DNA of 64,000 nucleotides, from NCBI GenBank assembly GCA_965261195.1, contig OZ253455.1, positions 2,790,001-2,854,000 of the forward strand. Reading direction: 5' to 3'. Positions 1 to 7,445 of this stretch are shown one piece after another. Source of the stretch: Bin87 sp965261195 (GTDB taxonomy: Bacteria; Chloroflexota; Dehalococcoidia; Lucifugimonadales; UBA3495). Both the position numbers and the translations under genes were made by a program. Every line of letters starts with the position of its first letter. Positions within the stretch are counted from its first letter, which is position 1. The notes below the pieces were generated by a model. That model searched no databases. It worked only from the letters and a program-made list of their open reading frames with translations, and was not told where the DNA came from.

Positions 1-1
1 C

Positions 2-478
2 TCGTTGCTCAACGTGGCGCTTCCCTACAGCAACCCAGCCGCTGGGACGGCAGCGGAAAATAGCCGGGTGGCGTTAGTTGCTTTTACCAACGCCAGGGAA
101 ACGCTGGTTCCATTGGGTTCGCTGGATGATACCGGAAACCAGCGGGCCTGGTTGGAAAGCATGGAAACGCTGGAAACCGAGGACGAGGGAGCTTTTATCT
201 TTGACGCTGTAAATGATATGTACGACCGGCTGGCTGATGAATCCGATGATACCCGCAGCAAGGTCATCGTATTGCTGACCGATGGGGCCGACGGCGGGGT
301 CGTTCGCGGAACCGACGAACCGGTTTACAGCGAAATGAGCCGCGACGACCTCGTGACGAAACTTGCCACCGGTTCCATCACCGTTCATACCATTGGATTC
401 GGTGAAGCAGCCGACCACATCTCTCTGAAAATCCTGGCACAGGTCACCGACGGGGAGTACATCTACGCTAGTCGCTAG
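2..478 (+). CDS. VWA domain protein, 3' part only (cut by window edge)
   Basis: The frame is open at the left edge and ends at TAG 476-478, so only about 158 C-terminal residues are visible. They form the back half of a von Willebrand A domain: a GAFIFDAV segment carrying the metal-coordinating Thr/Ser-type position, the core strand VIVLLTDGAD with the MIDAS Asp, and the terminal strand VHTIGFG. The next gene at 523 has the same segments in the same order (GTFIYDAV, VIVLLSDGID, VHTIGYG), so these are tandem paralogues. The MIDAS DxSxS motif must lie upstream of the window. Function is unknown; extracytoplasmic metal-dependent adhesion or complex assembly is the usual role of such domains. Confidence 0.85.
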   Translation, partial: SLLNVALPYSNPAAGTAAENSRVALVAFTNARETLVPLGSLDDTGNQRAWLESMETLETEDEGAFIFDAVNDMYDRLADESDDTRSKVIVLLTDGADGGVVRGTDEPVYSEMSRDDLVTKLATGSITVHTIGFGEAADHISLKILAQVTDGEYIYASR

Positions 479-522
479 GCCTGGTCGCCGGCTTGGTCTT
501 ACCCGCGGTGCAAGGATTCCGT

Positions 523-1419
523 ATGCCCGTGTATTATCTTTCCTACGCCGATGAGCGCGGAGGAAAACCCTGGCTCCGGATCCTGGGCGTCCTGGCCGCC
601 ATGCTGATCATCGGCCTGGTCGCCGCCGGTATCTGGTGGTGGGCAACCGGCGATGACGGCAGCACAATCAGCGCTCCCGTTGACGACAGCACCGAGGCAG
701 TACCGTTCGCCGACGCAATCCCGACGGTATATCAGGCAAACACCAATACCCTGTTCCTGGTGGACATCAGCGGGAGTATCGCCGAAAGCGGCAATCTGAA
801 ACCGATGCGGACTGCGCTGGCGAGCATTGCGCTGGGCGACGCCCACCCCGACATCCATACGTCGGCAGAAAGCAGTCAGGCCGCATTGATGACTTTCGGC
901 GTCAGTCGGGAAACCCCCATCGTCCTGGGTGGGTTGCAAGATGAGCAGAGCCGTAACCTATGGCTGGCGACGGCCGGCAATCTGCAAACTGAAAAGGCCG
1001 GCGGCACCTTCATCTATGACGCGGTTGTAGAGGCACAGGAAATGCTCCTTGCCAACAACGACGGCGACAATGTTCCCGTTATCGTCCTGTTGTCCGACGG
1101 TATTGACGGCGATGTAGGAGAGTGCCGGCCAGCCACTGCGGAGGATATTAAGAGTACGCTTTACTGCGTTGGAACCGGCGGCGACCCGGTGCTCTGTGAC
1201 GATTTACCCGGTGGGAGGGGCAGCGGCGGAATCCGGAATGTTTGCAAAGCTATACCCAGCGCGACTGACCCAAGATTGCTCCTGACTCAACTCGCCAATA
1301 AGTCAAAGGAGTATGGCCTTATCGTACACACCATCGGCTATGGCTCTCCCAAATCCCACGCCTGGCTAAAGCGCGTCGCCGACGCCACGGGCGGCCAATA
1401 TATCTATGCGGAGCGCTAG
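523..1419 (+). CDS. Membrane-anchored VWA domain protein
   Basis: 298 residues. I prefer ATG 523 over the in-frame TTG 493 because AAGGA lies six bases upstream of it. One transmembrane helix spans about residues 19-41, followed by a short acidic linker and a VWA domain from about 76. The MIDAS is complete: DISGS at about 81-85, Thr in AGGTFIYD, Asp in VLLSDGID. An insertion of about 55 residues after the DGIDGD strand carries four cysteines (in ECRP, YCVG, LCDD, VCKA), which could form two disulfides if the domain is outside the cytoplasm. The gene follows a VWA paralogue by 44 bases and precedes recF by 17, so the three may be co-transcribed. Function unknown. Confidence 0.85.
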   Translation: MPVYYLSYADERGGKPWLRILGVLAAMLIIGLVAAGIWWWATGDDGSTISAPVDDSTEAVPFADAIPTVYQANTNTLFLVDISGSIAESGNLKPMRTALASIALGDAHPDIHTSAESSQAALMTFGVSRETPIVLGGLQDEQSRNLWLATAGNLQTEKAGGTFIYDAVVEAQEMLLANNDGDNVPVIVLLSDGIDGDVGECRPATAEDIKSTLYCVGTGGDPVLCDDLPGGRGSGGIRNVCKAIPSATDPRLLLTQLANKSKEYGLIVHTIGYGSPKSHAWLKRVADATGGQYIYAER

Positions 1420-1436
1420 CGGTTTCAGGTGTCTCA

Positions 1437-2633
1437 TTGGCCTATCTGTCCCGGCTTAGCCTCACCAACTACCGCAATTTTCGCCAGGTTGACCTTGAGT
1501 TGCCGCTGGGCGTATCGGTATTTGACGGCGGCAACGCCCAGGGCAAAACCGCCCTGCTGGAGGCAGCTTACACGCTGGCGATCGGGCGTTCCTTCCGCGT
1601 CGACAGTGAGCGGGAGGTGGTCAACTTTGATGCTGCCCACCGCGGCGATGCCGCCTATGTATCCGGGTTGGCCGACCGCGACGGGCGGGAGATTTCCGCC
1701 GTGGTCGGTTATCTCCCCGCCGTCGAGGGTCGGGGCCGGCCGGCAGATGCCGCCGATTGCGATTCGACCGGCCAGTCGATGCCGCCGGTTCGCAAGCAGA
1801 TTCGGGTGAACCGCCAGCCCGGAACCGCGGCCAGTTTGCTGGGCCACATTGGGGCCACCCTGTTTTTTGCCGACGATGTTGACCTGGTGCTGGGCCCACC
1901 ATCGGAGCGGCGTCGCTACCTGGACATCCTGATCAGTCAGGCCGACCGCTACTATCTCCAGGCGTTGCAGCGTTACCAGGCGGCTCTCCGGAACCGCAAT
2001 AGCCTGCTGCGCCGGCAGCGTGAAAGCCGAGTGGAACCGGAGGAGCTGCTGTATTGGGACGACCAACTGGTGCAGGCCGGTTCGACGCTGGTAGTGGGTC
2101 GGGCCGCCGCGCTGGACTACCTGGCCAAATCCGCCAATTGCCTGCACCAGACCCTGGCCGATACCCAACACCCGCTGCAGCTGGTGTATCAACCGCGAGT
2201 AGCGGCAGAGGGGTCGGCGGCGGACATTGCGGCGGTCTTTCGCGAGGAGCTGGAAAAGTCGGCGGCGCGGGAACAGGCTACTGCGGTTACTGCCGTGGGG
2301 CCGCACCGGGACGACATCGTGATCCTGGCCAACGGGCTGTTCGCCAACTCGTTCGCATCGCGCGGCGAGGCTCGCACCATCGCCCTGGCGATGCGACTCG
2401 CGGAGGCCGAGTATCTGTCTCAAACCCGTGGCGATGACCCCATCATCCTGCTGGATGACGTGTTTTCCGAGATGGACGCACCGCGCCGCGAGCGGGTGCT
2501 GCAAAAGGTTGCCAATTACCGGCAGGCGCTGATTACCACCACCGAGATTGAGCCGGTGCGCGCGTATTTCGGCGACCGCGCGGCCTACTTTCACGTTGCC
2601 AATGGCGAAGTCGCCCGCCGAACCTGGCGGTAA
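1437..2633 (+). CDS. recF: DNA replication and repair protein RecF
   Basis: 398 residues, somewhat longer than the usual 360-370. This is the SMC-like ABC ATPase that, with RecO and RecR, loads RecA on gapped DNA. Visible motifs: N-terminal LTNYRNF typical of RecF, Walker A GGNAQGKT at 31-38, the signature SRGEARTIALAMRLAE, and Walker B IILLDDVFSEMD. The only plausible start is TTG 1437; no stronger start exists upstream in frame. The gene sits with VWA genes rather than in the dnaA-dnaN-recF cluster of many bacteria. recO and recR are also in this window, about 60 kb away. Confidence 0.95.
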   Translation: MAYLSRLSLTNYRNFRQVDLELPLGVSVFDGGNAQGKTALLEAAYTLAIGRSFRVDSEREVVNFDAAHRGDAAYVSGLADRDGREISAVVGYLPAVEGRGRPADAADCDSTGQSMPPVRKQIRVNRQPGTAASLLGHIGATLFFADDVDLVLGPPSERRRYLDILISQADRYYLQALQRYQAALRNRNSLLRRQRESRVEPEELLYWDDQLVQAGSTLVVGRAAALDYLAKSANCLHQTLADTQHPLQLVYQPRVAAEGSAADIAAVFREELEKSAAREQATAVTAVGPHRDDIVILANGLFANSFASRGEARTIALAMRLAEAEYLSQTRGDDPIILLDDVFSEMDAPRRERVLQKVANYRQALITTTEIEPVRAYFGDRAAYFHVANGEVARRTWR

Positions 2634-2654
2634 GGCAACTTCCGGGTCAACTAC

Positions 2655-2720
2655 GTAGGGCGACTGAGGTAGGGCGACTGAGGTAGGGCGACTGAGGTAG
2701 GGCGACTGAGGTAGGGCGAC
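2655..2720 (+). repeat. 14-bp tandem repeat, 4 full copies plus 10 bases
   Basis: Unit GTAGGGCGACTGAG repeated exactly at 2655, 2669, 2683 and 2697, with a last partial copy at 2711-2720. The array fills almost the whole gap between recF (ends 2633) and the sirtuin, whose ATG begins two bases after the last copy. The sirtuin's ribosome-binding region therefore lies inside the repeat. Similar short arrays abut gene ends at 12915 and 59172. Confidence 0.95.
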
Positions 2721-2721
2721 T

Positions 2722-3507
2722 ATGTACAACATCGAGGCCGCAGCCGACATTCTGGCGGCATCCGGATCTGCCATCGCCCTGACCGGCGCCGGGCTTTCGG
2801 TGGAAAGCGGCATCCCATCCTTCCGCGGGCCGGATGGCCTGTGGACCAGATACGGGCAACCCACCAACCTGTCCTATCGGGAGTTCGTGGCTGACCCGGC
2901 GGGCTGGTGGCAGCGACGCCTTCACGACGAGGTAACGCCGGGCAATCCCACCTTTGACCTCAAGGATGCGGTGGACCACGCGGCGCCCAACCCGGGGCAT
3001 CTGGCGTTGGCGCAGCTGGAGGGCATGGGTGTTCTGAAGGCGGTGATTACCCAAAACGTAGACGACCTGCACGGTCAGGCGGGCAGCCGGGCGCTGCTGG
3101 AGATTCACGGCAACCGCAACTACCTGCGTTGCGTGGGCTGCGGAGGGCGTTGGCCGCGCGCCGGTTACGTCATTGGCGACGTGCCCCCGCTCTGCCGGGC
3201 GTGCGGCGGCGTCATCAAGCTGGACACCGTGATGTTCGGCGAGCCCATTCCCCGCGCCACGCTGGACGCCTGCTTTGCCGAGGTGCAGCGCTGCGATGCC
3301 ATGCTGCTGGTGGGCACCTCCGGCACCGTGAACCCGGCGGCGCAATTCCCCCTGCTGGCCAGGGACTTGGGCGCAAAAATCATCGAGGTCAATCCGGGGC
3401 CAACGCAGCTGACCCAGGCGGCCAGCATTGCCATCAACGGGCCGGCCGGCGAGCTGTTGCCCAGAATTGTTGAATCGGTGCAGCGACGGTTGCAGCGCAC
3501 CGGATAA
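2722..3507 (+). CDS. cobB: Sir2-family NAD-dependent protein deacylase
   Basis: 261 residues, full length for a bacterial sirtuin. It removes acyl groups from lysines using NAD+. Visible: Rossmann motif GAGLSVESGIPSFRG at about 22-36, TQNVDDLH at 110-117, catalytic His in EIHGN (H129), a zinc ribbon with Cys 137, 140, 158 and 161, then the NAD-site segments VGTSGTV and EVNPG. All key residues are intact. It is cytoplasmic. The ATG is directly preceded by a 14-bp tandem repeat array and no strong Shine-Dalgarno is seen. The symbol is by family resemblance; acyl specificity cannot be read reliably from sequence. Confidence 0.93.
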   Translation: MYNIEAAADILAASGSAIALTGAGLSVESGIPSFRGPDGLWTRYGQPTNLSYREFVADPAGWWQRRLHDEVTPGNPTFDLKDAVDHAAPNPGHLALAQLEGMGVLKAVITQNVDDLHGQAGSRALLEIHGNRNYLRCVGCGGRWPRAGYVIGDVPPLCRACGGVIKLDTVMFGEPIPRATLDACFAEVQRCDAMLLVGTSGTVNPAAQFPLLARDLGAKIIEVNPGPTQLTQAASIAINGPAGELLPRIVESVQRRLQRTG

Positions 3508-3557
3508 GTGAACAGCGTAGAATATGTTCCGCACGCTAACCGATAACGCGGGAACGG

Positions 3558-4793
3558 ATGGGACAAGCAGTTAGCAACTGGTTCCGGTCGCTGGCAGAAG
3601 CGTTTGCCGCCGCGAACGTAACATGGACTGACCTGGCGGTGAGCCTCGTCATTCTGGCGGTGGCGGTGTTGATCGCCGTGCTGTTCAGCAAGGTGATATT
3701 CAGGTTCCTGATGCGGTTGTCCAGAGTAACGTCGGGCGATCTGGATGACCGGGTGGTTTCGGCGGCGCGCGGCCCGATCACGGCGTACATCATCCTGCTG
3801 GGGCTGTATCTGGCGCTAACCGTCCCGATAGCGCTGCCGCCGTCCGTTCAGGACGTAGTGAACAAGGTGGCCGGGTTCATTGCGGTGATTAACGGCGCAA
3901 TCTTGAGCAACGCCGTCGGGTCGGCGGCGCTGCGTTGGTTGCAGAGCCATTTGGAAAGCACCGATGCCGCCGGCTCCAGCAGCTGGGCGTTGCCCCTGGT
4001 GCGGCGGGGCATGGTGATAGTCGTTTTCGCCATGGCCGGCATGGTCTCGCTGGACATAGTGGGCATCAACATCAGCCCGCTCATCGCTGGCCTCGGCATC
4101 GGCGGCCTGGCCGTAGCCCTGGCGTTGCAGCCCACCCTGAGCAACCTGTTCGCCGGAACCTACGTCATCACCGAAGGCGTGGTTGCTCGCGGCGATTATA
4201 TTGAGATGGAAGGCGGAGTTAGCGGATACGTGGTGGACGTGAACTGGCGCAGCACCCGACTCCGCACCTGGACCAACAACCTGGTCATCATCCCCAACTC
4301 CCGCTTCGCCGAGACAATCATCACCAATTACAGCAAGCCCGACGCCCACGTGAACGTGTACCTGACCTGCGGGGTGGCCTACGAAAGCGATTTGCAACTG
4401 GTCGAGGCAGTGAGTCAGGACGTGATGAACCGCGTGCTGAGCGAACATCCCGGCGCAGTGCGGTCCTATGGGTCGTACTTCGGTTACGACACCTTCGGGG
4501 AGAGCAACATCGACTTCTGGCTGTTCGTACAGGCGCAGGATCGCCTGGCCAGTTTCGAGGTGCGCAGCGAGCTGGTCAAGCAGCTCCACGCCCGCCTGAA
4601 CGCCGAGGGCATCACCATCAACTACCCGGTGCGCACCCTGCACTTCCCCGACGGTTGGGCGTCACCGGATGGCGCGCCCATGCCGGCCGGCGCGGTGGCC
4701 GCCCGGGAGTCGGCGATACCGGTGGCGGCCGAGCGCGCCGTGGCGGTGGACACGCCGGTGGCTGAGAGCGACGGAGATGGGCCTGATGTTTAG
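3558..4793 (+). CDS. MscS-family mechanosensitive ion channel
   Basis: 411 residues. Three to four hydrophobic helices at about 24-48, 75-95, 108-125 and 150-175 precede the pore-lining TM3 segment, visible as the Gly/Ala-rich stretch SPLIAGLGIGGLAVALALQP. This is followed by the MscS beta domain, with the typical VEGVV-like segment seen here as TEGVVARGDYIEMEGG and the downstream IPNSRFAETIITNYS. The C-terminal alpha/beta domain ends in a low-complexity Ala/Val tail. Known role: release of solutes on hypo-osmotic shock at the inner membrane. It stands alone, 50 bases after the sirtuin, and faces the minus-strand cluster. Confidence 0.92.
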   Translation: MGQAVSNWFRSLAEAFAAANVTWTDLAVSLVILAVAVLIAVLFSKVIFRFLMRLSRVTSGDLDDRVVSAARGPITAYIILLGLYLALTVPIALPPSVQDVVNKVAGFIAVINGAILSNAVGSAALRWLQSHLESTDAAGSSSWALPLVRRGMVIVVFAMAGMVSLDIVGINISPLIAGLGIGGLAVALALQPTLSNLFAGTYVITEGVVARGDYIEMEGGVSGYVVDVNWRSTRLRTWTNNLVIIPNSRFAETIITNYSKPDAHVNVYLTCGVAYESDLQLVEAVSQDVMNRVLSEHPGAVRSYGSYFGYDTFGESNIDFWLFVQAQDRLASFEVRSELVKQLHARLNAEGITINYPVRTLHFPDGWASPDGAPMPAGAVAARESAIPVAAERAVAVDTPVAESDGDGPDV

Positions 4794-4822
4794 TTACGCT
4801 GCCTGGGCGTCCGGTGGCCGAT

Positions 4823-4840
4823 CTCCGTCGTCCGACGGAG
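4823..4840 (+). terminator. Inverted repeat downstream of mscS (possible terminator)
   Basis: CTCCGTCG-TC-CGACGGAG, an 8-bp perfect inverted repeat 30 bases after the mscS stop, in the 179-base gap between convergent genes. There is no clear U-run, so intrinsic termination is only possible. A second short hairpin (TTCCCGC / GCGGGAA, 4963-4982) spans the hicB stop codon. Confidence 0.4.
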
Positions 4841-4972
4841 GCCCCGGCCGACTACCCATGCCCCGATAGCGGCGATAATTAGCGGAACGCTGCCCGCAAT
4901 GATGTCAGCGGGGCGGCGCCGAATCCTGTGTTGGTGTTGGCGGCGTTTCCACAACGTGCCGCTTCCCGCCCT

Positions 4973-5317
4973 TCAGCGGGAAAGACCGTAGGCAGCAGTT
5001 CTTCCCAGCGCCTGCTCAATCCAGCTATCTATGCTCATGCCGTCGCGCACTGCTGACTCCGCCACCCGTGCGTGAAGGTCCGGTGGAATCTGAAGTTGGA
5101 GTTTTCCGGAAAATGGTTTCCTGGGCTCCACGTCGTCTTCCTTACATGAAGCAAGGTATTCATCAACAGAGTGATGGAACTCCTTGTGCAGCTGCTGCAC
5201 GTCTGTGGCCTCAAAAGTAGCGACCGGATAAGAACCCGCGTTGATCACCCGGCCGTAAAGTGCTTCTTCCAGGTCATCATATTCGACTGCTGCTATGTAT
5301 CCTTTGTACTCCATCAT
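4973..5317 (-). CDS. hicB: HicB-family antitoxin-like protein (orphan)
   Basis: 114 residues. The N-terminal half is the RNase-H-like HicB/DUF1902 fold (YKGYIAAVEYDDLEEALYGR, then a FEATDVQQLHKEFHHSVDEYL segment). The C-terminal half is a ribbon-helix-helix type segment (KLQLQIPPDLHARVAE, then DGMSIDSWIEQAL). HicB normally neutralises the HicA mRNA interferase encoded next to it. No HicA gene is present: between here and the selenoprotein only a 20-codon reading frame (5314-5376) overlaps the hicB start. HicB may act as a stand-alone regulator or be a relic. Confidence 0.85.
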   Translation of the reverse strand: MMEYKGYIAAVEYDDLEEALYGRVINAGSYPVATFEATDVQQLHKEFHHSVDEYLASCKEDDVEPRKPFSGKLQLQIPPDLHARVAESAVRDGMSIDSWIEQALGRTAAYGLSR

Positions 5318-5387
5318 GGTCGAACTCCGATAGCATCCAGGAACCTGGCAATGTCACGAACCGCGGGTCTGGCCATTCGCTCATCCG

Positions 5388-6611
5388 CTACCGCGACAAC
5401 CCGTAGGCGGTGGCGGCCAGCCTGGCGTCGCCGGTGGCGGTTAGGCGTTGGGTGATGCGGTCGATGAGGGCGCCCACGGCGGTTTCGCCCCAGAACCAGC
5501 GGTGGATGTCCGGCTCGGCGTCGTTGGGACGCTGCGCCATGCGTGCCTCGTAGCAGAAAGCCTTGAGGTCGTCGGCGCAATAGCGCACGAACTGCAGGAC
5601 GGTGACGTCGGCCGGGCGTTCGTCGGAATCAGCATCGTCGCTTTCGGCGTAGGCTTCCAGGAACCGTATGATGCCGCGGAACCGGCGTTGCGGCACACCG
5701 GTGAGGCCGACGGCGGTGCGGCCACGCTGCTCAATCCAACGCTCGTAGTAGCTGCGCAGGGCGGTTAGCTCGTCGGCGGCGCTCAGGGTAGGGCGTTCAC
5801 CGCTGCCCTTTTCGTTGCCACTGCCGTTACCGTTGGCGGTCACCTCGGATGCCTGGGGCAGTCCGATGGGGCCAGCATCATCGGGATAATCGACCAGGAC
5901 GGGGCCGGTGTCGGCATTCAGCGTGTCCAGCGCCGCGGCCAGTACCTGGTGCTGGAATACCGGATCGTTGGGTTTACCCATCGTGTAACCAAAATAGAAG
6001 GGAACCCACAATGCACGGGGCGGACGGGTTCGTTCCGCGTGTTCCCGCACCAGCGCCACCGCGACGGTGGTCAGGCCGGCGGCCTCGAACACTCTGGCCA
6101 GCACGCTCACGGCGTGGGTGCAGAGGGGTCAAGTGGGAGTCAGGAACACCAGGTTGACGCCCTCGTCTTTGAGACGCTGGGCGACTTCGGGGCCGGTCTG
6201 CTCGGCGACTATAGTACAGTCGCGCAGGGCGCCCATAAAGGAGTAGTGATTGGGGGCCAGGTTGCCAATTGTGCCCTGCTCGGCCAGCTCGCGCATCCGG
6301 TCGATGGGAAACGTAATGTTGATGTCCCGGTAGATGGCGGTGCGGTCAAAACCAATGCTGAAGTGGCTTTGCACGATGTCAGCCGGATCGGAATCGCTGG
6401 GGATGATGCGGTAGGTAGACTCGCCGCCCGGATGGTCGCGGTTGAAGGGCTTATCGTCGCGCCGGTGCAGGCCGGCGGTGGTGACGATGGCGACGGCGCT
6501 GTCCGACAGGTCTTTGGACAGCGGTGTCCAGGGCACGTCGTCGGATTCCAGGCAGGGGAAGAACTCCAGCATACGGCGTTGCACTTCGGACAGCATTTCC
6601 AGACGTGGCAT
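5388..6611 (-). CDS. GrdB/PrdB-family selenoprotein with in-frame UGA (Sec)
   Basis: Reading through TGA at 6129-6131 joins a 160-residue upstream part to the downstream part, giving 407 residues. The join reads VFLTPT-U-PLCTHAVSVLARVFEAAG, the site where the glycine/sarcosine/betaine reductase selenoprotein B family (PF07355) carries Sec; the UxxC redox pair is intact. The upstream part has family-like segments (FDRTAIYRDINITFP, LAPNHYSFMGA). Downstream of the Rossmann-like core there is an extra helical C-terminal domain (about residues 290-407). A 12-bp hairpin starts three bases after the UGA codon (see 6092-6125). Expected role: reductive chemistry through a selenol; substrate unknown, and no other Grd subunit or Sec machinery lies in the window. 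Confidence 0.85.
6092..6125 (-). promoter_or_regulatory. Candidate bacterial SECIS element
   Basis: On the minus strand, three bases after the UGA, the mRNA can fold as CTCTG/CAGAG (5 bp), a CA/C internal loop, CC/GG (2 bp), a CT bulge, then CACGC/GCGTG (5 bp) with apical loop CGUGA. The loop begins 17 nt after the UGA and has G at its second position. Both fit the known bSECIS rules (loop roughly 16-37 nt from UGA, G among the first two loop bases). Found by manual folding. Confidence 0.7.
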
Positions 6612-6637
6612 AGAATTACACCCTTGATGATGGGAGA

Positions 6638-6991
6638 TTAGCGCAAAAGGGCCAGCACTCGGCTGACAAAATCGTGAACTTTGGGCCGGTCGGCATCCAG
6701 CTCAAAGTCTTCCATGTAGTCGTGGTAAAAGTTACGGTGAAATTTTTCGGCGTGAGCAAATCCTACTTCGATGGATAGGTCATTCTGCTCATCGGACAGT
6801 CGTTCCGCAGTGTCTTTAAATGAACTGTGGCTGCCGAGACGCCGGCCATGCTGCATTGCAGCCGCCATTACGGCATGAGTAGCGGCTCCCCACAGCTTTT
6901 CTGAAGCTTGCAGTCGGTCTCCGGCGGCAAATTCCCGGTCTGATGCGACCAGAAATGCCAAGGCCGTCCTGGCGTGGTCTTCCGTCAGCAT
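6638..6991 (-). CDS. PaREP1-like small helical protein, copy 2
   Basis: 117 residues, all alpha-helical in appearance. The segment ASEKLWGAATHAVMAAA matches the PaREP1/HEPN-like pattern in which a helix with EKLW-A-A packs against a second helix bundle. Its upstream neighbour (6985-7362) has the matching segment ASEMLWQASVQAVMAIA, so they are tandem paralogues; the two reading frames overlap by 7 bases. No RxxxxH ribonuclease motif is evident. Function unknown; such proteins often accompany nucleotidyltransferases, but none is adjacent here. Confidence 0.75.
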   Translation of the reverse strand: MLTEDHARTALAFLVASDREFAAGDRLQASEKLWGAATHAVMAAAMQHGRRLGSHSSFKDTAERLSDEQNDLSIEVGFAHAEKFHRNFYHDYMEDFELDADRPKVHDFVSRVLALLR

Positions 6992-7362
6992 ACCATCGCG
7001 AGGAGGTAACGGATGTAATCACGAGCTTTGGCGCCGTCGTAGGCCAGTGTGCGGAACTCCATAAAGTCTAAATCGGCGTTGTCGCGAAAATTTTCGGCGT
7101 AGATGTACTTCAAGGAGATCAGGTTATCCTTTTCTTCCTCAGCCAAGCGTTCAACCGCCATTCTCAGGGAAACGCGGCTCCCGTCGCAGGCCCAGTCCCG
7201 GTGGGCGGCAATGGCCATCACCGCCTGTACGCTTGCTTGCCAGAGCATTTCAGAAGCCGGCAAGTGTTTGCGGGCCGCAAACTTACGGTCCGACTCCGCC
7301 AACAATTCCCACGCTGTCCGGGCATAATCCTGCGCCAGTATCGTGGCCTTTTCGGTAGCCAT
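6985..7362 (-). CDS. PaREP1-like small helical protein, copy 1
   Basis: 125 residues. It shares with the following gene the order: short N-terminal helix with YARTAWELLAESDRKFAA, then ASEMLWQASVQAVMAIA, then a C-terminal YIYAENFRDN segment followed by FMEF and AKARDYIRYLL. Paralogy with 6638-6991 is clear although divergent. ATG at 7360-7362. The pair is probably one transcript that may continue into the selenoprotein gene 27 bases further on. Function not known. Confidence 0.75.
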   Translation of the reverse strand: MATEKATILAQDYARTAWELLAESDRKFAARKHLPASEMLWQASVQAVMAIAAHRDWACDGSRVSLRMAVERLAEEEKDNLISLKYIYAENFRDNADLDFMEFRTLAYDGAKARDYIRYLLAMVC

Positions 7363-7445
7363 ATCACAGCTCCAGACATGGATGGTGTAGGGGACGAATA
7401 ATCATTCCCCCTACCGGCCGGATATTTGCGACTATCTTCCCTCGC

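Noticed and set aside
1434..2867. A 477-codon open frame on the minus strand opposite recF and into the sirtuin
   Set aside because: It is a by-product of GC-rich codon bias: recF on the plus strand has complete Walker and signature motifs, while this frame shows only low-complexity Gly/Arg/Val sequence.
4973..5400. Shared AYGLSR ending of HicB and the selenoprotein as evidence of duplication
   Set aside because: The two endings use different codons and the similarity is limited to about seven residues; probably coincidence.
5388..6110. Downstream half of the selenoprotein as a separate gene
   Set aside because: Its first in-frame start codons lie after the conserved U-PLC motif, and the upstream frame continues exactly through TGA with family-like sequence on both sides.
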